From contig JAFZYD010000105.1 in assembly GCA_017616475.1 (NCBI GenBank), forward strand, positions 1 to 57,670: a stretch of DNA of 57,670 nt. Reading direction: 5' to 3'. A model generated the notes under the pieces. The model was not told where the DNA came from and ran no database searches. It saw nothing but the letters and a program-made list of their open reading frames with translations. The position numbers and the translations under genes are program-made. Below, in pieces: positions 25,331 to 32,709 of this stretch. The number at the start of each line of letters is the position of its first letter. Within the stretch, counting starts at the first letter, position 1. This DNA comes from Bacteroidales bacterium (lineage in GTDB: Bacteria; Bacteroidota; Bacteroidia; Bacteroidales; UBA932).

Positions 25331-25735
25331 CTACTCCCCTTCTGCGGGAGTCTCGGGTTCGGCGGGGATTTCGGGGCCGGCCTGTTCCACAACAAAGGTG
25401 CGGGCCAGCGTGAGCGAAGAATAGGTCATAACGGCCTTGCGGGCCTCGCCGTCTTTGTTCTCCTTGACCTTGACGGAAAGGGTGTAGTCCACCTCCTCAT
25501 AGTCGCTCTGACCGTATGTGGTGTCTATATAAATCCACTCCGGAATGCTGCCGGTGTCGAACATCCAGCGGACGTTGCTCGTGAGAGTAACATCGAACAG
25601 CCCCCCCTCCAGAGGCACCCGGAGGGTGTCCGCGGACATCTCCAATTTGGGCAGCGCATATTTCTCGCAGGAAGCGGTGCCGAGGCAAACCGCCAGCAAA
25701 GCGCACAAACAAGCCGGAAGGAACCACTTTTTCAT
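25331..25735 (-). CDS. Small BACON-domain lipoprotein
   Basis: A 134-residue lipoprotein (lipobox GTASC, Cys23). The mature part is one BACON-type beta-sandwich: LEMSADTLRVPLEGGLFDVTLTSN, VRW, PEWI, then strands ending TLARTFVVEQAG, followed by a Pro/Glu-rich tail (PEIPAEPETPAEGE). BACON domains are carbohydrate- or mucin-associated Ig-like modules in Bacteroidota. It is divergent from another BACON lipoprotein across only 42 bp, where two -7 elements face apart. Ligand unknown. Confidence 0.75.
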   Translation of the reverse strand: MKKWFLPACLCALLAVCLGTASCEKYALPKLEMSADTLRVPLEGGLFDVTLTSNVRWMFDTGSIPEWIYIDTTYGQSDYEEVDYTLSVKVKENKDGEARKAVMTYSSLTLARTFVVEQAGPEIPAEPETPAEGE

Positions 25736-25743
25736 AACGGAAG

Positions 25744-25770
25744 CAAAGTTACAAAAATTTAATATCTTTG
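25744..25770. promoter_or_regulatory. Divergent -7 elements between two BACON lipoprotein genes
   Basis: Minus strand TAACTTTG (25751-25744) for the gene at 25735; plus strand TATCTTTG (25763-25770), 7 nt before the ATG at 25778. The -33 regions would overlap in the opposite promoter, so the two genes may compete for polymerase. Confidence 0.55.
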
Positions 25771-25777
25771 CATCAGT

Positions 25778-26377
25778 ATGAAAAAAGCCCTTCTGATACT
25801 GGCCACAGCGCTGACCTTGCTGATGACCTCCTGCGCGGAGACCTTCTCGCCGTCGATATCCATCACCCCGAGCAAGGCATACGTGCCCTACACCGGCGGC
25901 AGCGTGGATATCACCGTAATGACCACCCTCCCCTGGAAGGCGGAGGCCACCGACGGCAGCGGCGCCGTGCTGAGCGAACAGAACGGCATAGGCGAAGACG
26001 TGGTGACCATCACCATCCCCGCCACCGACAATTGGACTACCTCCTGCGTCACAGTCAAATTCTACTCCCGCAGCAACTCCTCCACCGCCACCAAGACCGC
26101 CTATATCACCCAGGGCTACAAACCTTACATCTCGGTCGAGGGCGAAAGCGGCACAATTGCCAAGGAGGGCGGAGTAGTCCGCCTGGTTGTCACCGCCAAT
26201 GCCGCCTGGACAGCTTCCTGCAGCACCCCCGGCGTCACCGTCACCCCCGGTAACGGCCCCGTAGGCAACGAGGCGGTGCTGGTGACCGTACCCGCCAACA
26301 GCGGCGCCACAAGAAAAATCACCGTCAATTTTGCAATCGACGGTGATTCAGATTCCTTTGAGTTCTACCAGAACTAA
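25778..26377 (+). CDS. Lipoprotein with two BACON-type domains
   Basis: A 199-residue lipoprotein (lipobox LMTSC, Cys19). Two tandem BACON-like beta-sandwiches: about 25-112 (ISITPSKAYVPYTGGSVDITVMTTLPWKAEA, ending KTAYITQG) and about 113-199 (ISVEGESGTIAKEGGVVRLVVTANAAWTAS, ending SFEFYQN). It is divergent from the single-BACON gene and convergent with the DUF5689 gene, with only 3 bp between stop codons and no terminator visible. Probably surface-exposed; function not established. Confidence 0.75.
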   Translation: MKKALLILATALTLLMTSCAETFSPSISITPSKAYVPYTGGSVDITVMTTLPWKAEATDGSGAVLSEQNGIGEDVVTITIPATDNWTTSCVTVKFYSRSNSSTATKTAYITQGYKPYISVEGESGTIAKEGGVVRLVVTANAAWTASCSTPGVTVTPGNGPVGNEAVLVTVPANSGATRKITVNFAIDGDSDSFEFYQN

Positions 26378-26380
26378 CCC

Positions 26381-27472
26381 CTATTCGTGAACCACGATGT
26401 CGTCAAGACTGTTGACGATGAACTGTATGGAACCCTGATAAAGCGTCAGGATGCCGGTCATATCTACCGTGGCGGTGCCGTTGAGCACCGAAGCGGGAAT
26501 TTCGTAGTCGCCGAACTTGGAATAACCGCTGGTGCGCAGCTGGATTTCGGTGTTGCCCATCTTGAAATACTGGCTCACGGAATAGGCGGCCGAATGGGCG
26601 CGGATCTCCTCTTTGGTGGTGGCGAAGCCGGGTGAGTTGGGCTCTGCCAGGGTGCCATAGTTGTCGCCCGAGTTGCCAATAGTGGCAGTGTCCCAGACTT
26701 TGGAGTCGAAATACTCCTCGAACTTTTTCTTGCTCATAGCCCAGGTGGTCACGCCCCAAGTCTTGTCGGAGAGGAAGATTCGGTTTGCGGAGATTGTCTT
26801 GTCCTTGTTGGAATTGATGTAGATAAGGCAGAAAATCTCGTTTGCATACTTGAGCCCCTTTAGGGTCACCAGACGCCCTATGTAAGGGTTCGTCGCCTGG
26901 GTGTCGTAAGTCCTGGGCAGCTGGCTCTCTGTTATTTCAACGGGCTTCACGGGGTCGAGAGTCTCTCCCGGGAAAATGTGGGAATCAATAAGGTAGCTGG
27001 ACTCCAGATAGGCCGTTTCGTATTTGTCGGTGGGGTCTTCATAACCCAGCTGAATCATACCCTGGCCGCCGTAGTTGCCGCTCTTATAGCCGTACATACC
27101 CAGCGTGAGGCCGAAGCAGCGCACATACAGCATCTGCCCGGGGCGATAGTTGTTGTAGAGGCCGTTCTTGCCCAGCTTGATTTCTATGCCGCCCGTCTCG
27201 TCCTGGATGTAGAGACTCTTGTAGAAGTTGCCGGGCTGGTCGTTTGTGGTCACGCGGCCGGCAATAATCAGATTCTGGTCGATATTCCACGGGTTGTTGG
27301 TCTCGTACATCGCGCACAGGTCGGCAATGGTTATGTTGGGCTCCAACTGCACCTTGGCCGTTGCCGGCGGGTTCTCGTAGTTCGCGGTGAAGACCGGCTC
27401 GAACTCCTCTATAAGCGACTGGCAGGAGACGAGCGCCGCAGCAAGTGCGAAAATTGCTAATATCCTTTTCAT
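26381..27472 (-). CDS. DUF5689-type OB-fold lipoprotein
   Basis: A 363-residue lipoprotein (lipobox LVSC, Cys17). Residues about 40-210 carry the DUF5689 pattern: TIADLCAMYE, then the OB-fold strand set LIIAGRVTTND, YKSLYIQDETGGIEIKLG, GQMLYVRCFGLTLG, and IGRLVTLKGLKY; the rest is beta-rich, ending YQGSIQFIVNSLDDIVV. The OB fold resembles that of YhcR-type extracellular nucleases and suggests nucleic-acid binding. It is the last gene of a five-gene operon, 3 nt after the TonB receptor, in the position a SusD-like capture lipoprotein would take. Confidence 0.75.
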   Translation of the reverse strand: MKRILAIFALAAALVSCQSLIEEFEPVFTANYENPPATAKVQLEPNITIADLCAMYETNNPWNIDQNLIIAGRVTTNDQPGNFYKSLYIQDETGGIEIKLGKNGLYNNYRPGQMLYVRCFGLTLGMYGYKSGNYGGQGMIQLGYEDPTDKYETAYLESSYLIDSHIFPGETLDPVKPVEITESQLPRTYDTQATNPYIGRLVTLKGLKYANEIFCLIYINSNKDKTISANRIFLSDKTWGVTTWAMSKKKFEEYFDSKVWDTATIGNSGDNYGTLAEPNSPGFATTKEEIRAHSAAYSVSQYFKMGNTEIQLRTSGYSKFGDYEIPASVLNGTATVDMTGILTLYQGSIQFIVNSLDDIVVHE

Positions 27473-27475
27473 ATC

Positions 27476-30424
27476 TTAGAATCTGAAATAAAGGTTCAAC
27501 ATATAGCTGGTACCGCTCATATAGAAGTATTTGCTGTCAAACTTGTAGTAGCGGTCGCGGTTGGTGCTGGAAATCAAACGGCTCTGCTCGTAACCGCCGG
27601 TGCGTACATCGCGGTTGTTTAGCAGGTTGTTGACGTTGAGCGAGAAGCCGAAGTTGTATTTACGCTTTATGAACCAGGACTTGCCCAGGCTGGCGTTCAT
27701 AAGGAACGCGGGGCTGAACTCCTCCTGGGTAGCCATATACTCAATTTCCTCCGGAGTGGCGATGCCGTCCGCGCCGCCGCAGGCTATGTTGGTGCGGTAG
27801 AGCGGGTTCATATCCAGATAGGAGTGTGCGAAATACTGGCCCGTGAGCTCAAAGAACCAATAGGAACGGGTGCGGTAGTTAAGCGCCAGGGCGCTGGCCA
27901 GCGAAGGGGTGGAAGGCACGTGGTGCTTCTGGTACCCTTCTATAACGGGGTTGCCGTTCACATCCAGTTCTATCATCTCCTCGCCGTTGTACATTACGCG
28001 GCGGTACAGGGGGCTGCTCTTCCAGTAAGGCACCTCCTCGTTCTCGAACACAACCTCGGAACTGTTGTCCACAGTCTGAGTCATAAGCGGGTTGGAGGTG
28101 TAGATATACTCGCCCAGGCTCAGCACGCCGGAGAGCGAGAGGCCCTGCAGCGGCAGCGGCACCTTGATACCGGTTTCGATGCCCATATGGCGCTGGTCGA
28201 TGCCCGTCATTGCGAAGTTGGTGAACGACTGTTGCGAATCGTCGTAGACGCTCATAAGGTCGGTCTGGTCCATAATCTTGGTCCAGAAACCGGTCACGCG
28301 CAGGTTGTAGCCGTTGCCGCTCCACTGGTAGTTGATGTCTGTGGAGATGGTCTTCTGCGTGGTGAGATTGTCTATTATGCTGTTGCGGGTGCGGGGCGAT
28401 ATGAACGCCTTGCTGAAGGTGGGCGCATCGCTAAAGAAGCCCGCGTTGAGGCTGAAGCGATGGCCGCCCGGCAACAGATATGCCAGCGACAGTTTGGTGG
28501 AATAGGTCAGGAACTTGCAGACGTCGGAGTTTCCCTTGGAAGTAATCCAATTACCCTTGCTGTCTTTGGACGAAAGTGTCCTGCCTTGATATGTTATTAC
28601 GTTGCCGGCATCGTCCAGGCCTGCGAAGAGGCCCTTGCGAACCAGACCCTCGCGCCAGAACGATTCATAACCGAGGGTGCCGCCCAGCTGCGCTGTGAAG
28701 CCCCCCTTGGTCCAGATGCCGTTGGCCCAGAGACGCGCCTTGCGGATGTGGGCGTAATAGTCGTAGCCATATTTGCCCCCCTTTTCTACCTTCTGCGCAC
28801 TGCCGTGCGCCAGGAAATAATCCAGGTCGTTCTGGGTGAGCGCCTCGTTGCTTGCAAAGTCGCGCTCCGCGAACTGGTCTATATTAAGATAGTACTGGCC
28901 GCCCAGCAGGTCTGCAATCTTCTTGTAGTTCTCGGTGCGGTTTATCTTGCCCTCGAAACCACCGTTCAAGGTGAAAGCGTCAGTGAGGTACCACTGGGCC
29001 GAAACGGCCAGGTTGAGGTCGCGCTGGTCTACGCGGCGCTCCTCCTGGGCATATTTACTGCGCCCGTCGGGGGAGTTGTAGTTCACGTTGTAGAGGTGGT
29101 CCCAGTTGAGGTGCTGGTAGTTTGCAAAATCTTTGGTGTGGGTGTTCCAAGCCTCAAGCGTCCAGTTGTACTTGCCGGGGTTCATACGGTTGTAATCGTC
29201 GTCGTCCATAAAGAAGTAACTCGGCAGGTTGCGGTAGTAGTCGGGACGCGGGTCGGGAGCATCGTACCAGTCCAGGGCGGTGTAGCCGTTGTGGCCGCAG
29301 CGGTACAGCAGGGTCGCGGAGAGGTCCAGCTTGTCGCTGGGCGAAGCGGTGTACTTGAGCACGGTGACCGGCTCGAAGGTCTTGCGCACGCGGGCGTTGC
29401 GCACCACGCCGTTCTGGTAGCCCCAGTTGCTGTTGTACAAATTGTCGCCCATCATATCGTAAACCTCCTGGGTGGAGGCGTTCTGGGCGCCGCGGTGGCC
29501 GGTGTTGGCAAAAGTGAAGAGCGCCAGGCGGCTGTCGTCGTCAAACTTCTTCTCTATGCCGGCATAGTAAGACAGGTTGTTGTAGAAGACACCCTTTATC
29601 CAATCGTTGCCGCCGGCACGCAACGAAACGTTCACGGCGTATGAAATGCCGTTGTCCAGCAGACCGGAGGCGTAGGTGGCCATAAGGCGCAGGCGGTACA
29701 GCGCGCTGTTACTCAGGACGCTGAAACGCCAGCCCGGGCGCACCGCGGAGGGTGTTCCAAGCAAGTTGGTCATACCGTTATAGCGGCCCAGTCCATATTC
29801 GGCAGCCTCCATACCGATGGTGTTCTCCTTGCTGCGCATCGCCTCGTTGAGGCCGCTCCACAGGCTGAAGGGAGAATAACCGGTAATGGCGTCGTTCATA
29901 CGGACGCCCGCCAGATAAACATCCTGGGTTTCGCTCTCGTAGCCGCGGTTCTTGAAGCGGACGTTGGAAAAACCGTAGCCAGCCACGTTAGAAAAGACGT
30001 CGGTGCTGCTGTACATAATGGTGGGGTTGTCGGTGAAGCCCGAATCGTCCATATCGAACTCCACGAAGCTGGCGTCGTCCACCTCCGCCACCACCATTTC
30101 CGGTAGCAGCGAGAGAGACATCATATCCTTTATGAAGCCCTTGTCCACGGTGACGTTTATGGCGGTGCGGATAAAGCCGTCGGCCTCCACTACCATATCG
30201 TACATACCGTCTGCAAGCCCTTCTATAAGGAACTTACCGTCGTCTGCTGTAGTGACGGTGGCCACCGCCTCTCCGCCGCGGGTCAGGGTAACCACCGCCC
30301 CGGCTACGGGCGCACGCCCGGCACGGCTCACGATGGTGCCCCGTACGCCACCTGTGGGCAGCTGGGCCCAGGCGGTGAGCGCCGCAAGCAGCAATGCAAC
30401 AGATATTGCTAATCGTTTTATCAT
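27476..30424 (-). CDS. TonB-dependent receptor of the nuclease operon
   Basis: A 982-residue outer-membrane receptor. Signal peptide ending AWA-Q (about 21), carboxypeptidase-regulatory-like domain (about 25-105; GGVRGTIVSRAGRAPVAGAVV), plug region (about 120-260) and a large barrel with the C-terminal signature MLNLYFRF. It is 4 nt downstream of an endonuclease/exonuclease/phosphatase gene and 3 nt upstream of the DUF5689 lipoprotein. There is no SusD partner. Given two secreted nucleases in the same transcript, the likely cargo is nucleic-acid fragments or nucleotides; phosphate recovery is a possible purpose. Confidence 0.85.
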   Translation of the reverse strand: MIKRLAISVALLLAALTAWAQLPTGGVRGTIVSRAGRAPVAGAVVTLTRGGEAVATVTTADDGKFLIEGLADGMYDMVVEADGFIRTAINVTVDKGFIKDMMSLSLLPEMVVAEVDDASFVEFDMDDSGFTDNPTIMYSSTDVFSNVAGYGFSNVRFKNRGYESETQDVYLAGVRMNDAITGYSPFSLWSGLNEAMRSKENTIGMEAAEYGLGRYNGMTNLLGTPSAVRPGWRFSVLSNSALYRLRLMATYASGLLDNGISYAVNVSLRAGGNDWIKGVFYNNLSYYAGIEKKFDDDSRLALFTFANTGHRGAQNASTQEVYDMMGDNLYNSNWGYQNGVVRNARVRKTFEPVTVLKYTASPSDKLDLSATLLYRCGHNGYTALDWYDAPDPRPDYYRNLPSYFFMDDDDYNRMNPGKYNWTLEAWNTHTKDFANYQHLNWDHLYNVNYNSPDGRSKYAQEERRVDQRDLNLAVSAQWYLTDAFTLNGGFEGKINRTENYKKIADLLGGQYYLNIDQFAERDFASNEALTQNDLDYFLAHGSAQKVEKGGKYGYDYYAHIRKARLWANGIWTKGGFTAQLGGTLGYESFWREGLVRKGLFAGLDDAGNVITYQGRTLSSKDSKGNWITSKGNSDVCKFLTYSTKLSLAYLLPGGHRFSLNAGFFSDAPTFSKAFISPRTRNSIIDNLTTQKTISTDINYQWSGNGYNLRVTGFWTKIMDQTDLMSVYDDSQQSFTNFAMTGIDQRHMGIETGIKVPLPLQGLSLSGVLSLGEYIYTSNPLMTQTVDNSSEVVFENEEVPYWKSSPLYRRVMYNGEEMIELDVNGNPVIEGYQKHHVPSTPSLASALALNYRTRSYWFFELTGQYFAHSYLDMNPLYRTNIACGGADGIATPEEIEYMATQEEFSPAFLMNASLGKSWFIKRKYNFGFSLNVNNLLNNRDVRTGGYEQSRLISSTNRDRYYKFDSKYFYMSGTSYMLNLYFRF

Positions 30425-30428
30425 ATTA

Positions 30429-31484
30429 TTAATCTTTGCTAATTACAATGTATGTGGGGAAGTGGTCGCTGTAGCCGCTAATAAAGCCGCCGTTGGAGAA
30501 AGTACGCAGCGGATAGCCCTTGTACTGACCGCTCTTGGTCATCATAAAGCGCTTCTTGTATACGCGGCCGTAGTAACCTTTGTTGATGGGCATAATCTGC
30601 AGGCCGCCCGCCGGAGCCAGAGCCAGGTTGCTGTTCACCAGAATCTGGTCGTAGATGCTCCACTGACCCTGGTAGCACAGTGAACCGATGCCGTCCTTGA
30701 TCATGCGCAGGAAGGGGTTGAAATAGTCGGCTGCGCCGACCTCCTCCAGAGTTTCGCGGCCGTGGTAGTAGAGGGCCATACTGTCGTCGAACGGGTCGTC
30801 GTTCATATCGCCCATTGCCACTATCTTGATGCCGGGATATTTGGCCATCATCGTCAGGCTGTGGCGATAGGCGATTTCGGCGCCGCGGCTGCGGAGGTTG
30901 CCCCCCTTGCCGCCTACGCGGGACGGCAGGTGCATCACGTAAAAGGCAAAATGCTCGCCGGCGATGGTGCCGTGCACCATAAGGATGTCGCGGGTGCGGA
31001 AATAATCCTTGTCGATGTCGCTGAAGTCGATGTCGCTGCCATCAAAGGTGAACGGAATAGACTCGGAATCGAGGAAAGTGAACTGCTCCGGTTTGTAGAG
31101 CAGCGCCACGTCCACGCCGCGGCGGTCGGGGCCGTCGTAGTGCACAATCTGGTAGTTGGCGTCCGCAATGGCGGGCTGTGCCACCAAATCTTCCAGCACG
31201 GCGCGGTTCTCAATCTCGCTCACGCCCAGGATGGTATGGTAGCGGCCGTTTTCGTCCCTCATAGAGCGGATTACCTTGGCCATATTGGCGAGTTTCTTTT
31301 GATATTTGGCCTCGGTCCAGGCATTGGCCCCTTCCGGCAGGAACTCGTCGTCGTTCTTGGCGGGGTCGTCGTAAATGTCAAAGAGGTTCTCGAGGTTGTA
31401 GAAACCTATCACATAGGTGCGTTTCTGCGCGCTGCCGGTAAAGAACACCAGCAGCAGCGCCGCAATTGTAACAATCCGTTTCAT
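30429..31484 (-). CDS. Secreted endonuclease/exonuclease/phosphatase-family nuclease
   Basis: A 351-residue secreted enzyme (signal peptide ending GSA-Q) of the EEP (DNase I-like) superfamily. Catalytic landmarks in order: FYNLENLFD (Asn/Glu), LGVSEIEN with the metal Glu, RRGVDVALLYKP, VMHLPSRVGG, MGDMNDDP with Asp/Asn, and GYSDHFP with the C-terminal Asp-His. All key residues are present, so it should be active. Spacing is 4 nt to the NUC1-type gene upstream and 4 nt to the TonB receptor downstream. The expected role is to cut extracellular DNA or RNA, or to process the products of the first nuclease. Confidence 0.85.
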   Translation of the reverse strand: MKRIVTIAALLLVFFTGSAQKRTYVIGFYNLENLFDIYDDPAKNDDEFLPEGANAWTEAKYQKKLANMAKVIRSMRDENGRYHTILGVSEIENRAVLEDLVAQPAIADANYQIVHYDGPDRRGVDVALLYKPEQFTFLDSESIPFTFDGSDIDFSDIDKDYFRTRDILMVHGTIAGEHFAFYVMHLPSRVGGKGGNLRSRGAEIAYRHSLTMMAKYPGIKIVAMGDMNDDPFDDSMALYYHGRETLEEVGAADYFNPFLRMIKDGIGSLCYQGQWSIYDQILVNSNLALAPAGGLQIMPINKGYYGRVYKKRFMMTKSGQYKGYPLRTFSNGGFISGYSDHFPTYIVISKD

Positions 31485-31488
31485 AGCG

Positions 31489-32697
31489 CTAGTTTCCGTT
31501 CCACCAATAATTATCTTTGGTCGATTCGACTTTGTTGTACAGGGTCTCGCCTATTACCTTGGGCAGATTCACATAGAAGTCCTCCCCAACTTTGGCTTCC
31601 AGGGCGTCTATGGTCATCGCGCAGGTCATATAGTCGGCATTGCCGTAGCCGCGGTGCTCCAGATAGAAGCCCACGCCAGTGTAACCCTGAGTCTGCGAAG
31701 TGATGCCCTTGGCGCGCCCCTTGTCGTAGCCAAGCAACGCTTTGTAGTAACCCACTGGCACGGTCACCTTTTTGCCGTCGTTGTCATAGGCGAAAGCGGT
31801 GCTCCCCTTGACCACGCAGCCGGTAACCACATACAGGGTGTCGAACTGCTTTGCCCAGTCGCGCACGCGCCCTTCCAGGCTGGCCCAAATCTGCTCGTTG
31901 AGCTCGCCAATCTGCGGCGTCATATTGGTGCCGTAGAAGGTCTGCACGTTGTCGCTGTAGTTCAGGCGGTCTGCGGAGGGCAACTGATGGCCACGCTGGT
32001 ACCACTGCGTGCCGCCGTCTGAGTTACCGGAGCCGGAGCCGCTGCCATAGCCGGAAAAGAGCACCGGCTGGGCGTTGCGCGGCAACTTGGGATCCAGGCC
32101 CCACTCATTGGTGCGGGAACCGCTGCCAATCAGGTTTTTATTGAGAGGATATGCCACCCAATGTGCAACCAGCGCGTTCACATCCCAATAGTAGGAGTAG
32201 TTGCGGCCGGTGGCATTGGTGTGAGAGAAGAAATACAAATCTGCATTGTCCGTTGCGGGGAGCTCCAGCCAGCCGGGCACCTTGTCGGGCACGATGGTGG
32301 TGGGCAGAGTGCCGCTGCCGGACGATTTGGCCGCAGCCTGAACCACCTCGACAGCGTCGTTCTTGCTGCCGGACGCCAAGTGGAGAACCATTGTGCGGGC
32401 CTCCTCCTCGTGGTTCTTGTCCCAAGTTACAGTTGCAGATGCGGTGGGGCCGACGCCGTTGGCCGGATCTACGGTAGCCCAGGTGATGGGATTGCCGGCC
32501 AGGTCGGTCACCGACAATGTCCAAGCCTCGTCCGGTGCCGATGTAACCCTCACGAACTGGGTGCCGCGGTCGGCATCCACGTCCAGGTGACGGACATCTA
32601 CCGTGAACAGGTAGTCTATTTTTTCGGCGCAAGCCGTGGCCGCGGCCGCAATTGCGCAGGCCGCCAGCCACAGTGCGATTTTATTCTTAAGAGCCAT
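31489..32697 (-). CDS. DNA/RNA non-specific endonuclease (NUC1 family) with N-terminal BACON-like domain
   Basis: A 402-residue lipoprotein-type nuclease (Cys at about 23 in ATAC). Residues about 30-125 form a BACON-like sandwich (VDVRHLDVDADRGTQFVRVTS, then VEVVQAAAK). Residues about 140-395 are a beta-beta-alpha-metal nuclease: the active-site motif is QRGHQLPSADR, a variant of the usual DRGH with catalytic His retained, followed by FYGTNMTPQ and NEQIWASLEGRVRDW with the metal-binding Asn. The Gly/Ser run GSGSGSGNSDGG before the active site is a flexible loop. Second gene of the operon. It would cut long extracellular nucleic acids at the cell surface. Confidence 0.85.
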   Translation of the reverse strand: MALKNKIALWLAACAIAAAATACAEKIDYLFTVDVRHLDVDADRGTQFVRVTSAPDEAWTLSVTDLAGNPITWATVDPANGVGPTASATVTWDKNHEEEARTMVLHLASGSKNDAVEVVQAAAKSSGSGTLPTTIVPDKVPGWLELPATDNADLYFFSHTNATGRNYSYYWDVNALVAHWVAYPLNKNLIGSGSRTNEWGLDPKLPRNAQPVLFSGYGSGSGSGNSDGGTQWYQRGHQLPSADRLNYSDNVQTFYGTNMTPQIGELNEQIWASLEGRVRDWAKQFDTLYVVTGCVVKGSTAFAYDNDGKKVTVPVGYYKALLGYDKGRAKGITSQTQGYTGVGFYLEHRGYGNADYMTCAMTIDALEAKVGEDFYVNLPKVIGETLYNKVESTKDNYWWNGN

Positions 32698-32709
32698 AAT
32701 AACAGCCTT

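Noticed and set aside
24917..25762. 281-codon plus-strand frame across R2, copy C and the BACON gene
   Set aside because: It is pieced together from repeats and antisense of a lipoprotein gene with a clear signal peptide.
27824..29644. Open frame of 606 codons on the plus strand
   Set aside because: Antisense to the TonB receptor of the nuclease operon, low-complexity Val/Ala-rich translation, no start signals.
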